NCBI GenBank assembly: GCA_026075535.2
Contig: AP026540.1
Location: 7,068,001 to 7,132,000 of the forward strand
Origin: Tricholoma matsutake
Lineage: Eukaryota; Basidiomycota; Agaricomycetes; Agaricales; Tricholomataceae
DNA length: 64,000 nucleotides
Direction of reading: 5' to 3'
The stretch's first letter is position 1. Each line of letters opens with the position of its first letter. The notes under the pieces were generated by a model, which worked only from the letters and a program-made list of their open reading frames with translations, did no database searches and was not told where the DNA came from. Position numbers and translations under genes: made by a program. Of this stretch, positions 44,048 through 56,098 are shown piece by piece.

Positions 44048-45273
44048 TGATGATACTCAACCTGGAAAAACCACCAAAACTACCAATGAGGCAACTGATG
44101 ATATTTGCACAAGTCAGAGGAAGGGTGCGAGGTGTTCTGAATGTTCGTGGTCTGACCAAAGGGAAGACAACTAGTTGATACTAGTTGTAAATGTAGTTCT
44201 ATGAGAGAGGAAGGTGTTTGGTGCAGTCTGATGTAGTATCAATTGATATCGACGAGGATCAATGAGATTGATGGCAAACAATGTTTATCAATGAGAATGA
44301 TAGCAAACAATGTTGATTATTGAGGGTCGATGTGTGAATTCTAAGGGCTTTTTGGTAGATCGATTGTATGCAAAGGTTATAGCTGATGGCTAGGAAGTGT
44401 TGGAGTGGTTACTAGTGCTAGCAATAATTTGATTGAAGGTCAATCGAGGACGATGATGGTTGTAGAGGTTTCTTGTTGATCGAGAAAACTTGTAGAAGTT
44501 TTAGATAGTTTAGAGGATAGATCAGATTCTTAGAACTTTATACGAGGCGATATGTGAAGACAATTTCTTGTATTCCCAAGTAGATACTACATGACTTTTA
44601 TATGTTTTAAGAGAAACTTCCTAAAATGGTATAAGAAACATGTGTAAGAACATGAGGCAAAAACATATGAGTTAAAACACGAGGCCAAAATGAGACTGGA
44701 ATTTGAACAAGAAAGAGATATATCATATGATGAAGGAGTAATAAAGGGAAAGAACTAGAAGGAGACTGTCCTTTGTGTATAAACCACGCTAAGTGTCCCA
44801 ATAATCCATCCAGCGGGTTCTGTATGCGATAGGGGCTTGGAACAAGGCTGACCTACTATCAGCAGGTCTGAGCATGAGTTAGAATACTCCCTGGCACATG
44901 GTATTCCACCATTTAGATAATGAACACGGCACCCAATGTCATTTGTAGTTTCTTGATGTCGATCAATAATGCTCGACGATGGTCAACGATGTTCGATCAT
45001 GGTCACAGTTGTTTGAAGTTGATCAGGGATACTTGATGTTCATTCGGAGGGTTCTTAGGGCACTTCAAGGTAGTCCTAGAGTTGTGCAATGTAGTTTCTA
45101 AGTACAATTGATATCGCTGGTGATGTTTTGACGTGGTCGATATGATATTGTGATCAATAGACTTGGTTGAGAATGGTCACCCTGCTTCTGGGACATCATA
45201 GGAGTTGGCCAATGTGATTAGAATGTGATTGTAATGGTGAATTGGCCCTTGAGCCAAGGAGACAACCTATCAT
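44048..45273 (-). repeat. Gypsy C2 3' LTR
   Basis: This 1226-bp copy in reverse starts TGATGATACTCAACC and ends CCTATCA in plus orientation, followed by a pyrimidine tract (TCCTCCCCCTTACT), the complement of a polypurine tract. It is more diverged from the C1 LTRs than they are from each other. Confidence 0.88.
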
Positions 45274-45428
45274 CCTCCCCCTTACTGAAATTCTGACCAT
45301 CCTGGTCAGTCGAGCCAAAATAACCAGGTCATGTGACATTGTTGATCGTTGATATAAGACGCATCATGGTTCGAACTTCTTTCCTTCTATTCGATCTCCT
45401 TCATCAACCTCCTTTGAACATCGACAGG

Positions 45429-46399
45429 ATGTCCATCCTCACTGAGCTCACTGTTCCCATTCTCGACCATGTGAAAATGCCTGAAGCTGGCAAGGCCGAG
45501 GAACTTGACTTCGAGATTTGGGGTTGAGATTTCTGTGAGAAACTGGTATGTTTTGGACTTTCTTGTATGGGTTCGATCTAACATCCTCTGACAGGCTGAG
45601 TACGATGATGTTATCAAATTGTTCGACAAGGCACGCAATGACCACATGCAGGTGATGTTGGATGAGGCGATCAGCCTGTTCACACCTTTTGCTCATGAGG
45701 GTTGGCTTTCTTGGGGGGGGCAAGTACCTTTTTGAAGAATATTCAAAGACAATCGAGGAAAAGAGGTGGAGGGAGGAAGAGCAAATGGCTCAGCAAGAGG
45801 CGGCAAAGGCAAAGGCAAAGCATATCGAGGATCAACGAAACATGCTGGCCGACGTGCGTTGGGCATTTTTGGCTGAGGTTTGTGCCAAGACCATGTTGAA
45901 GGAGGAATTTTGTGATCGGACCACCGCGCTCGAGGCGCTGAATATTTCTATCGATCAGGAAGAGGCTGCGGAGGAACCTCTGGTCGATGACCCACTGGTC
46001 ATTGAGCAGATTGCCGAGAAGATGAAGGCGGACGAGATGGACGAGGAGGAGGAGGGCGAGGACAAGCTCGATCAGGAGCCCGTGGTGACAAAGCAGGTGC
46101 AATTGGAGGAAGGTGATTTGATGACCTTCCATGGGCTGGTAAGTCTTTGTTTTATGTTGATATCATCCAAACTAATCAATCTTTTGATTTTGATTTAGTG
46201 CAATCGTTGCACTGGAATGAGGATGTCCCAGGAATGTGTTGTTGAGGAGGGCGCACCCAAGTGCAAACAATGCACTCAAGGGCTGCAGGGGTGCTACTGG
46301 AGGGAGTGTTGAGGTGAGGACTCCAACGAGGCAAGTCGAGGAGGTGGAGGTGCTGATGGAGGAGATTGAGGTGTTGGAGAGGAAGTGGGAGGAGTCGTA
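45429..46399 (+). pseudogene. Gypsy C2 accessory gene, second copy, broken
   Basis: It has the same gene as 28730-30096: exon 1 45429-45545 (MSILTELTVPILDHV), intron 45546-45594 (GTATG...ACAG, 49 bp), exon 2 45595-46138, intron 46139-46198 (GTAAGT...TTTAG, 60 bp), and exon 3 from 46199 with all six cysteines kept (CNRC...QECVV...CKQCTQGLQGCYW). Lesions: a TGA in exon 1, one extra G in the G-run at 45713-45720 (8 versus 7), and a deletion of most of exon 3 and intron 3 at about 46315, leaving the tail EVLMEEIEVLERKWEES. The splice sites match copy 1. Confidence 0.78.
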
Positions 46400-46740
46400 G
46401 TAGTTGGCTTGTTTTTTGTTTTTCTTGTAGTTTTAATTTTATTGTTTTTCTTGTGTTCTAATTGAAGTAAGTTTGAAGTGAGAAATATTGCGTATGCTCG
46501 AAGCCAAGAAATGTAAGATATGTGCAAGAAAACATAGGAGAAAAAAAGAAATAGAAAGTTAGACAGACGATTTATCAAAATGAAACATAGGGGAAAGGCT
46601 CAGAACTCCTTCATAGCCAAAAAACCCCATCGAAGTTGCGTGAACACATTTCAAACGATATTGCAACTTGTAGTAGTACACTGTTATAAAATCGAGAGTT
46701 GATTTCAATATTGCAAGTAAGGAAAATAAAAGAAAAATGC
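46400..46740. other. Convergent spacer in gypsy C2
   Basis: It corresponds to 28404-28729 of copy 1 (shared TTTGATAAATC/AAGAAATATTGCG-type AT-rich sequence, reversed). No gene is seen. Confidence 0.5.
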
Positions 46741-49136
46741 TCTAATCATCTTCGTTGAAGTCAGGAATGCCTTTGTCGATGTCAACGTCAACGTCCGATG
46801 TTGTTTGAAGTTGTTTGAGCCATCAATGGTCAATATCGAGGAAGTTTGGAGGAAGGGGAATTGATTTGCATGCTAGATAAGGAAGAAGTCTGAAGGCCGC
46901 TACTGGTCAATGAAGAACTGAGCCATCGAGCTCACAAAGAATATAGGCGCCACCATAGTTTCATGCGATAATGATGAGTGGGCCGAGATATCAGGCTTGC
47001 ATTTTTCGATTGAGAGCCTTCTCAATCTGTGTGTTTCGCATGAGTATGAGGTCACCTTTTTTGAAATTGTAGTCTTGAATCATTCACTTGTGAACTTCTT
47101 CAAAGCATTTTGCAGCTTCTCGTTGAGCGGTGTAGACTCTAGAGTAAAGTACTTCGAGATCGGTCAAGTGTTTCTGTAGTGCAATAGCGCATCAGGCGAC
47201 AAGATCAGTGGACAAAAGTATTGAGTTGGGTGGTGGCTGTAGATATGTCGCTTCTGAGATGTCAAGGGGGATGAGTGGATGAGAACCTGTGATCGCAAAA
47301 TAGGGTGAACAGCCCATTCATTTTCAAACCGTTGATGATACTCAACCCAGGAAAACCACCAAAACAGCCGATGATATTTGCGACGAGTCAGAGGAAGGGT
47401 GCGAGACGTTCCGAATGTTCGTGGTCCAACCTATGGAAGATAACTAGTTGGTACTAGTCGTGAAGGTAGTGCTATAGGAGACGAAGGTGTTTGGCGCAGT
47501 CCGATCGAGTATCGATCAATATCAAGGACAATCAATGAGATCAATGGCAAACAATGTTTATTGTTGATGGTTGAAGTGTGAATTCCGAGGACCTTTCGAT
47601 AGATCAATAGTATACAAAGGCTATAGCTGATGGCTAGGAAGTGTTGGAATGGTTGCTAGTGCTAATGACAAGAGGATTGAAGGAAGATCGAGGACACGAT
47701 GATCGCAGAGGTTTCTCGTCGATCGAGAAAACTCGTAGAGACTTAGATTGTTTTAGAAGATTGATCAGATGCTTAGAACTGTATATGAGACGATAGGTGA
47801 AGACGATTTCTTGTTGTTTCCCAGTAGATACTACAGAGTTTTATATGTTTTAAAAGAAACTTCCTAAAATGGTATAAGAAACATGTGTAGAACATGAGGC
47901 AAAAGATATGAGTTAAGGCACGAGGCCAAAAAGGAGACTGGAATCCAAACAAGAAAGAGATATATCATATGATGAAAGAGTAATAAAGGGTATAGAACTA
48001 AAAAGGGACTGTCCTTTGTGTATAAACCGTGCTAAGTCTCACAATAATCCGTCCAGCGGGTTCTGTACGCGATAGGGACTTGGAATGAGGCTGACCTACT
48101 ATCAGCAGGTTTGAGCACGAGCTGGAATACTTCCTGGCACATGGTATTCCACCATATAGATAACAAATGTGGCACCCAATGTTGCTCGTAGTCTCTCGAT
48201 ATCGATCGATAATGCTTGACGATGGTCGACGATGTTCGATCACAGTCACGGCTGTTTGAAGTTGATCAGGGATGTTCAATGGTCATTTAGAGGGATCTTA
48301 GGGGCTTTCGAAGTAGTCCTAAGGTTGTGCAATGTGGTTTCTCAGTATGATCAATGTCGCTGGTGATGTTTCAATGCAGTCAATATGATATCGCAATCGA
48401 TAGACTGGGTCATGCTGCATCTGGGACATTGTAGGAGTTAGCCGATGTGATTAGAATGTGGTTAAAGTGGTGAATCAGCCTTTGAACCAAGGAGACAACC
48501 TATCACCGTTACGTGTTCTGCCCAAAAGACTGAGTAGGTCCTAAACTGACCATCGGGTTTGATCGCCATCGATGGCCTTGTAGAGTGACTGTTGTACATC
48601 GAAGTGGGCTCATTTGATGAGGCCATTGGCACGAGAATTGTACCCACTTATTCAAATGTGATTGATATGATATCGCTTTGCCAAGTATTCGAGAGCAGCA
48701 AGAAATGCTGGGCCGTTGTCAGTAACAATTTCATAAAGCGAGCCCCATTGACAAATGATTTCTTCAAAGATCCAATCGCCAATGGTCTTCGCTGTTTCAT
48801 TGCAAAGCATCCTGAATTCCGGCCAGTACGATATCAAACATCGACCTTGTACTATATAGCAATATCTGCCAGAAGGTGGCATGTGCATTGTGTCAATGTA
48901 AACTTTTCTGAATAGAGGGGCAGGGGTGGCGATTATTGGTGGAATAAGGAGATTTTGAGTCTGTCGCAACTGACAGTAATGGCACATTCGGATGTACCAT
49001 GCGATATCGGCTTTCGGATTGGGCCACCCGAATCGTAGGGCGACGTGAGATTTTGTGGCGAAGATCATTTTGTGTCCGATATGGTTGTGCAATGACCAGA
49101 TAATATCGGTGTGATGTTCTGGAATGCACGTCTGTT
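46741..49136 (-). pseudogene. Gypsy C2 integrase, split by a solo LTR
   Basis: 46741-47332 is the C-terminal tail and 48510-49136 the catalytic core in reverse (EIVTDNGPAF, CHYCQLRQTQN, IDTMHMPPSG). The parts rejoin exactly across the solo LTR. The end at about 49136 is where the hAT region begins. About 240 bases present in copy 1 (26910-27150) are missing at that point. Stops and frame changes make it non-functional. Confidence 0.83.
47333..48505 (-). repeat. Solo gypsy C LTR (1173 bp)
   Basis: TGATGATACTC...CCTATCA is flanked by CCGT at 47329-47332 and 48506-48509. The interrupted integrase reads CAAACCGTTACGTG when it is removed, matching the uninterrupted copy. It shows that family C makes 4-bp target duplications. 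Confidence 0.92.
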
Positions 49137-52100
49137 CTACATTGGTTCTTGGAGAACTGTCACTGGCCCCACCTAATTTTTAGGCATACTAGGCTACTGT
49201 CACTCATGTTATTGACTGTCTGGAAGCCTATATACTTACTGGATCCATCAATTACTCACTAGTTCATTCCTCCAATATATGATCAAAAAAATTTCTATGC
49301 CGCTAGGATGAATGTTATACCAATTACCAGCATGGCCACCACAGAAATAGGGGAGAAATTATAAGTAATGGCCCCACCTGAATTCAAGCAGGCGCACGTC
49401 ATTATGGCTTCACCAGATTCTTCACTTGCTTCACTTATCAAACAAACCCGCTTCTTGAAAACCCTTGCCTCAGTGCTACCCAACACAGTTTGGCTGGCTA
49501 CAGAGACTGATATCATCCACCAGGTCTTTACAAAATGTCCAGTACCCCAAAGTGGTGCCAGCGGTGAGCAGCATTGGCAAACATTCAACCGCCGCTTAGA
49601 TATCCTTTTTGGTGAGAATGTGCGCAATAGTGATGGCCGCCTGCAACATATCATGCAAGGTCCCTTTGGTATGGACATGGTTATACAATATATTGAAGAA
49701 GCAACGGCAACTGGAGAGCTTCTTGTGGATGCAGCAATGCCAAAGATCGAGTGACTTGTGAAAGAGCTACAGTTTCTCATGTATTTGGCCATACTACTGC
49801 TCTGCTAAAGTGTATACTGATATTCAGAAGTTCTAGCCTATATTATTATGATGCACCGAAAAAAACAGCTGAAAAGTGCAAACCAGCTGCTAAGACCATG
49901 ACTGATGGCTCAGGTGAAGATGACGATAACGACTACACTCCTTCCAAAAGAGCACGTCCAGAGCCTCCTTCACCAAGGTCAGTTTTTGGCAGTGATGGGG
50001 AGGAGAACAGAGCAGGGGGAAGTTTTGGTGAATCACAAAATACATCTATCAAGTTTGCTACTAACTAATGATTGATCCCCAGAAGAAAAAGTGCACCAAA
50101 AAGAGCACAGGACTGACCCAGACTGAAGCACCTGTGAAATCCACAAACAATACACAATCTAGGAAGAAGAAAGCAAAAAAAGCGAACCAAGTACATCATC
50201 TTGACACCATAAATTTTACAAGTTTACTAACCAACTACTTGGACCAGGGTAAACAGAGAGGAACTGCAGTCAATCCAATGGACATAGATTCAGGTGAAGA
50301 ATCTGATGGACAATCAGCATTGAGAGATGTCAAAGAGAAGGAACAATCTCAAGGTGCGCGTCGTGGTCCTGCAAACAGCAGTATGCAATACTTTCATGAC
50401 CCCGTACCTGTTTGTGATAACCACAGGGCTATGCGCTGGGAATTTAAATGCCGTTCATGCAGTAGGTAAGTGTGTGTTAAGTGGATAATGTTATCGCTTT
50501 GTTGAATGTAACTCTAGTTCTCATTCCTTTTCATGCACAATCAATAAGCCAGGAATGAAATTTGACAATGAACCTGTTCTCCCCAAGCTTAACAACCTTG
50601 CAAGTCATGTTTCCGAGTGCAAAAAGAAGGATTCCAGCCAACCAACTCAGGCCGAGCACCTGTCAGAAGGACTGAATCTCAAGCAGAGTGCTGACATCAT
50701 GGCATCGTACTTGAAGGACAGAGAGCTGAATCCCGCAATCGAACTGACCCAGAAAGGATTCTTGCATCTATTTTCAGCATGGATACTCGATAAAAGTCTC
50801 CCATGGACAACAGGAGAAGCACCGTCACTGCATATCTTATTCAAGTATCTCAAAATTAAATTTATCCTACCAAGTGACACTACTGTCCATAATCAGCTGG
50901 CAAAGATATTTGCAGAACTCCATGCAAAGGTTGTCAGGACATTCACAGTAAGTCGTTGCACATGAAAATTGGTTGCTGTGTCTGAACAAGATATAATAGA
51001 ATGTCAAGTCAAAAATAGCATATGCAACAGATACCTGGACAACAAAGCAGATGGTCTTCACATTTGCCTGCACAGTCGGCTCATTCATCAATGAGGATTG
51101 GGAGTTAATTGAGCATGTTGTTGATTTTAAGCCACTTGAAGATAAGGAACATGAGGGTTTATATGCTGGTAAAGCCTTTGTCGATAGCGCGAGGAAACGT
51201 GGTGGGCTTAATAAGATGAGTCAATTCTTCGAATATACTCAGATTTATGTAACTGACCCATCGCCACCTCTATCACTTCATAAGCTTATCTACCGACAAT
51301 GCGTCCATCGATGATGTTCTCATTCATACTGCTGCACGGTGTCTGTTAGCACAGTATGACATCCTGTTCTCTCCTGACATGCACATCCGATGTATTGCTC
51401 ATGTAGTCAACCTGGTTGTACAAGCTCTCCTGCATGAGTTAGATGAAGCTGACAATCCAGATGAAGAGGATTACTTTGCTTCTACAAAGGATACACCACT
51501 ACACTATGATGTGGAGAAGGATGAGGACCAGATTGACTTGGAAAAGGAGGAGTTTGATGAAGATATGATGGAAGAAGATGACGAGATGGTCCTTGATGAT
51601 GAAGAAATGAGCTTAGCAGAGCAAAGCACACTTACACGAGTATGTTAACATTTTTGAAACCTTCGTTTTTCATTTTACATTCAGCTACAGTTGCGTTTCA
51701 TAACTACAAAAATTGTTTCATCACCACAGCATCATGTGAAGTTCCACAAAATTGCCTGCTCAAAATACAGCAACCAACCCTTCACAGCAAATCTCGCAAA
51801 ACTCATGGTGGTGTGGGATGTCTGGACACACTGGAACTACACTCACGCAATGATTCAACGTGCTCAGTTGTTGCAAGATGTCAGTAACCTATTCATCTCA
51901 GATATTAATTATTCTCACTATTTAGGCAGCTAGGCTATTGATCAATGGACTTTTGAAACACCTGAGCTTTGTGGCTTTATGCTTAGATTGGGTGATTGGC
52001 AGCTTCTTGGGAAGATTGCGGATCTCCTCGAGGTAAGTAGACTGTTTACAATATTCATTTATCATGCATAATGTCAGTATCAGGTTTTCACAAAAGTCAC

Positions 52101-53124
52101 CCTTCAGATGTTGCGCGCATCTCAACCTACTATTCCCTTCATCTTGCCTGTGTACAAGCAGATGGATGCTCATCTATCAAGCACATCCTGCAATCCCAAC
52201 CTGCCAATTAAAATTCAATGTGCCACATTGGCTGGAAGAGAAAAGCTGTTGAAGTATAAGGCCCTCGCGGTGACAAATCAGTACTACATCCTTGGCACTA
52301 GTATGTCTCAAATCAGACTCTCGATCTTTTGCAGGCTTACTGACTGATGTTTTCCCATTAGTTCTACATCCATATCTACAAGCCAAGTGGTTCAAGACAA
52401 CGGCACCACAGACAGGAAGCCCTGCTGACATAGTCCAGGCATGAAGGAATGCAATCGAGAGGGCCAAGTCCCTATTTCTCCATGTTGCGCAAACATACTA
52501 CAAAAATCCACTATCATCTGAGACCCCATCAGCTACCCAAGTATTGACTCCAATTTCACCAGACTCAGATGTGTGGCTTGCCGAAATCTGTGAGTTTGAG
52601 CCCTCAACAACAACACCTGTCACCCAGTCAGAAGATCTTTTCAAAGAGGAGACTCGGCGGTACTTACACTTTGAAGGTGGTCATGGTGAACTCCAGAATC
52701 CCTTGGCTTGGTGGAAGGTCCATGCTGGCTCTTTGTTACTCAACTCACTGAAGTATCTTCTTTTGATAGAAACATGGTGCTTCCTTCCCAACCATCATGC
52801 GCATGGCTCAAGACTTTCTTGTGATCCCAGCAACAAGTGTTTCAGTCGAGCGCATGTTTTCAAAATCTCGACACATCTGCACAGACCTACATAGCTCATT
52901 GAAGGCAGAGACAATCTCGCAAGCACTCTTGATGAAGTTATGGATTTGAAGTGGCATGCTGGATGTAAACGAGCTGATCGTGAAGTGTAAAAAACATGGA
53001 TCTGTTTGATCACTATCAACAACCCTATACCTAACAATATAACCGTATTTATACAGTAAATAGTGTATAAATAACTATATCCATATATTTACACCATCGG
53101 CCCTATATATATACCATATGGTTG
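49137..53124 (+). mobile_element. hAT transposon region, ends unresolved
   Basis: Nearly 4 kb is inserted in gypsy C2 between integrase and RNase H and contains a hAT transposase gene. I could not find matching terminal repeats or an 8-bp duplication at either edge, and about 240 bases of the host element are missing, so a deletion probably removed one or both ends. 49137-49367 and 52950-53124 (AT-rich, TATATATA) hold no gene I can see. Confidence 0.6.
49368..52949 (+). pseudogene. hAT transposase gene, multi-exon, one TGA
   Basis: A BED-type zinc finger (FKCRSCSR ... LASHVSEC, about 50440-50625) is followed by the RNase H-like core with AYATDTW (51018-51041, first Asp), LSTDNAS (about 51286, second Asp), AHVVNLVVQALL, VVWDVWTHWNYTHAM, and the C-terminal dimerisation block PATSVSVERMFSKSRHI ending at TGA 52947-52949. 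Introns that keep phase: 50948-51008, 51640-51690, 51880-51933, 52033-52083, 52301-52361, 52718-52769. Joins near 50028, 50466 and 51218 do not keep phase in my reading. An in-frame TGA lies at 52442-52444. 49368-49741 is an additional open stretch (LFGENVRNSDGRLQHIM) that may be a 5' exon. Confidence 0.8.
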
Positions 53125-55213
53125 GAGCCTTAGTTGATTTGGTGAACAAAGCCATGTAGTTTGTTGATCCAATTGCTGAATTCTTCTTCTACTTCAATAT
53201 TGTCATCTTCGGTTTGTCAAGGACGTTGTAAAAGACCATCTGGCCCATGGTGCATACCTGCAACATGAACTAGCATGAAGTGGAACATTAGAATCAAAAC
53301 AATCCATTGATTGATGCTAGCGCTAGGTGCGATATTGGGATTTGAGAGCATGCCTTTGATATACCTTGCATCGACTTCAGCAATAAGGTTTTGTACCCCT
53401 ATCAAATACAATCAAAGTGCACCAAGGGCTCGATATAGACTGTAAAGTTTGAGTTTGAGTTGCGAGAACCAGGATTCATGGTCGTTAAGCATGATTGAGC
53501 CAAATCAGCTATAGTATCGTTTTTGAGGATTATCAGGGTCACATTGCACGAGGAAATAGCTGATTGCGATGCTCGACGTGTTGACTGCGAGGATAACTGG
53601 GGTGTTTGAGGTATAGTCAATTGCTCGAATTGCTGGCAAATTTAATAGTGCTTGCTTGAGATCTTCTTGCGCTGCTACCTGAGATGGGCTGAATTCAAAG
53701 GGTACATCTTTTTGAGTAAGGTTGATTAGTGCAGCTGCTCAATGTGTGAAACTTTGAATAAAAAATTGACAAACTGCAATCGTTCCTAAGAATGCCTTAA
53801 CTTCCGTGAGTGTACAACACAGACACTTCTGAATCTTATTGATGCACATTGGATCAGCCATTCGACCTTGAATATTGCATCGATGACCTAAAATGATTAT
53901 TTTGGGGACACAAGCAAATAACTTTGGACCTGAGAACATTCCGCCACAATACTTCATGCACTGGACAATGCGATTCAGGTTCTCAAAATGCTTCCAGACA
54001 AATCGTCGAATGCCTGGGTTGTTGGCAATCATTTTGTAAGACCCACCGATCATTCAATATTCCGATTTCGGACCCTTAACTGGTGTGTCATCAATGTAAG
54101 GGATCATGATATGAGGGACTTCAGGTTGTAGGATGAATGTGACATTGTCGTGTAAGATTGGAACTGAGTTCATCCAACCCATTGGTAGGGTGACGATTCA
54201 AAGCATGCCAAACAGAGTCTGGAAAGTTGTTAGATCTCGAGAAGATTCAGCTATGAGCCATTCATCGAATGCGACATATAAATCCAACATCCCACCACAA
54301 GTGTGTCCCCCAAAGTGTTCAGCTAAATGCTTGGGGATCAGGATGATGCTGGAGTGCTGAATCATAACTTGGTTTAGCAGCTCAAGACTGTGGACTATTC
54401 GAAGCGATTTTGCGTCTTTCTTTGCAATACAAAACCATCGTGATCGATATGACGAGTTCAATGACTTGTAGTCTCCTGCTTTGATCTTTTTTGTTTAGCA
54501 TTTCGCAGATCTGTTCATACAGACCAGGAGGTATGGGGATGTTACACTCTACCCAAGGAGTGTGAGGCACAACAGGGAATTTGATAGGAGGGAAGAAATT
54601 GGGTCAAAAACTTCCTTGTTTGTTTTCGGTCCATGCAAACCCCATTTGCTGGTTTCGAATAAAGTCATGCATGAGGTCATAGGAAATCACCTGGATGATT
54701 TCAATCAATGATGTTTGTGCATTCGAGGGTATATCAAGGAGTTGGTTCGAATATCGGAGGATGGGGATTTAGTGGAGGCATGTCTTTGAGGGGATCGCCC
54801 TCAATGCATTAAATAATTCGAAATTGATCGGGTAGTTTGGCCACAATTGGACGGACCTTCTGTGCGACTGGTTTGTACTTCTTCTTCATCAATAAATAAC
54901 TAGACTGGCGATTGTTGGAAATAATGGAGGAAGGGGAAACATACGATGAAGTTTGCATAGGTATGAACACCATCGAGGCATTTCGAGGAACGTGGAACTC
55001 ATTGCATGCAGATAGATATAGGTCAGAAAGGGTTGCAGACAGTTCTTCGGAGGAGTTGATTTTGGGGATATTTGCAGTGTGTTCGATAAATATGGAGGAG
55101 TCAGAAGAGTCGAACGAGATAATGAAAGTGCACTGTTCCAAAATTTCATTCTCTAATGCTGAAAATCCTCGTGAGCTACCTTTCGATGATGATGTGATCA
55201 AGGGATCGAAGGA
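53125..55213 (-). pseudogene. Gypsy C2 RNase H and RT
   Basis: This is the reverse-strand counterpart of 24909-26910. It includes LVHVAGMHHGPDGLL, GRMADPMCINKIQKCL, GGMLDLYVAFDEWLI and CNIPIPPGLYEQICEML. Stops are frequent. Sequence is co-linear with copy 1 until the MITE at 55222. Confidence 0.85.
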
Positions 55214-55221
55214 ATGGTAGC

Positions 55222-55665
55222 TAGTGCTTGAAGGTCCAGTCCTTGGTTATGTAACAGTCTTTTGGAATTTTGAGATGTAATCTGCTTGTTAAAGCCTTAC
55301 AACTTATCCTGGCATTTCAGGATTTTTTGTACACAATGCCAAGATAGGACTAAAAAGGTTTTGTCATTATGCCTCAGTGGTTTTTACAGAATTAAATGTA
55401 TTAAACACAAATCAATTTTTCCAGGTCATACACTTTTCTCAAAACCTTGGAAAATGTATAGACTGGAAAAACTGTTTTATGTTTAATATGTTTAATTCTT
55501 TAAAAACCACTGAGGCATAATGACAAAACCTGTTCAATCATATCTTGACATTGTGTACAAAAAGTCCTGAAATGCCAGGATAAGTTGTAAGGTATAAACA
55601 AGCAGATTACATCTCAAAATTCCAAAAGACTGTTACATAACCAAGGACTGGACCTTCAAGCACTA
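55222..55665. repeat. Complete palindromic hAT MITE (444 bp)
   Basis: The element reads TAGTGCTTGAAGGTCCAG at the left and its complement at the right, and is palindromic through nearly its whole length. ATGGTAGC is duplicated at 55214-55221 and 55666-55673. The uninterrupted copy of the host at about 24890 (complement ATTGTAGC) is the empty site. No coding. It is the reference copy for the truncated element at 1-355. Confidence 0.95.
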
Positions 55666-55673
55666 ATGGTAGC

Positions 55674-55751
55674 AGTCTGAGTCGAGTTCGGATTGCAGAT
55701 TGTGATCGTTTGGGCTTTGTTCCAATAATTTCTGATGACACTTTCCATCAA
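55674..55751 (-). pseudogene. Gypsy C2 protease scrap between two insertions
   Basis: These bases match the complement of about 24815-24890 (protease C-terminal NYRNEAQTITICDPN region). The flanks are the MITE on the left and the small LTR element on the right. Confidence 0.8.
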
Positions 55752-55891
55752 TGGAGTGGTCAGGGATGCCCACTCCAGGGTGGTCACGTGATCTAGTAGA
55801 TATACCTGTAGCTAGTCACATGTTAGTAGCTAAGCTTGCTATACCATCGCATTCCATGCCTTCCACGAGGGAGATGCTCGGCACGTCTCCA
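55752..55891 (+). repeat. 5' LTR of the small element
   Basis: 140 bp; it differs from the 3' copy at only a few sites, all C/T or G/A (e.g. CACGTGA versus CACATGA). Confidence 0.9.
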
Positions 55892-56098
55892 TCTTGGTGA
55901 TGAGAGTGTGATTCTTGCTTTAACACGCTGTCAGCTGCTTCTCTCAGGCTTTTTTGGGGCTTTTCTCGAGTTATATTGTCTATTCTCGGCTTTTTGTGCT
56001 ATTCTGAGCTTCTTTGATATCTCTGTCACCGTAAAACTGCACCATCCACTGTAAAGCTGTCCATCATCTGCCATAAAACTGTTTAACTGCTCCACCCC
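55892..56098 (+). other. Leader of the small LTR element
   Basis: 207 bases between the LTR and the ATG. It contains the possible priming site and pyrimidine-rich sequence. No open frame of note. Confidence 0.5.

Noticed and set aside
49137..49180. hAT left terminus for the transposase gene
   Set aside because: No matching inverted end or 8-bp duplication at 53080-53124; left unresolved.
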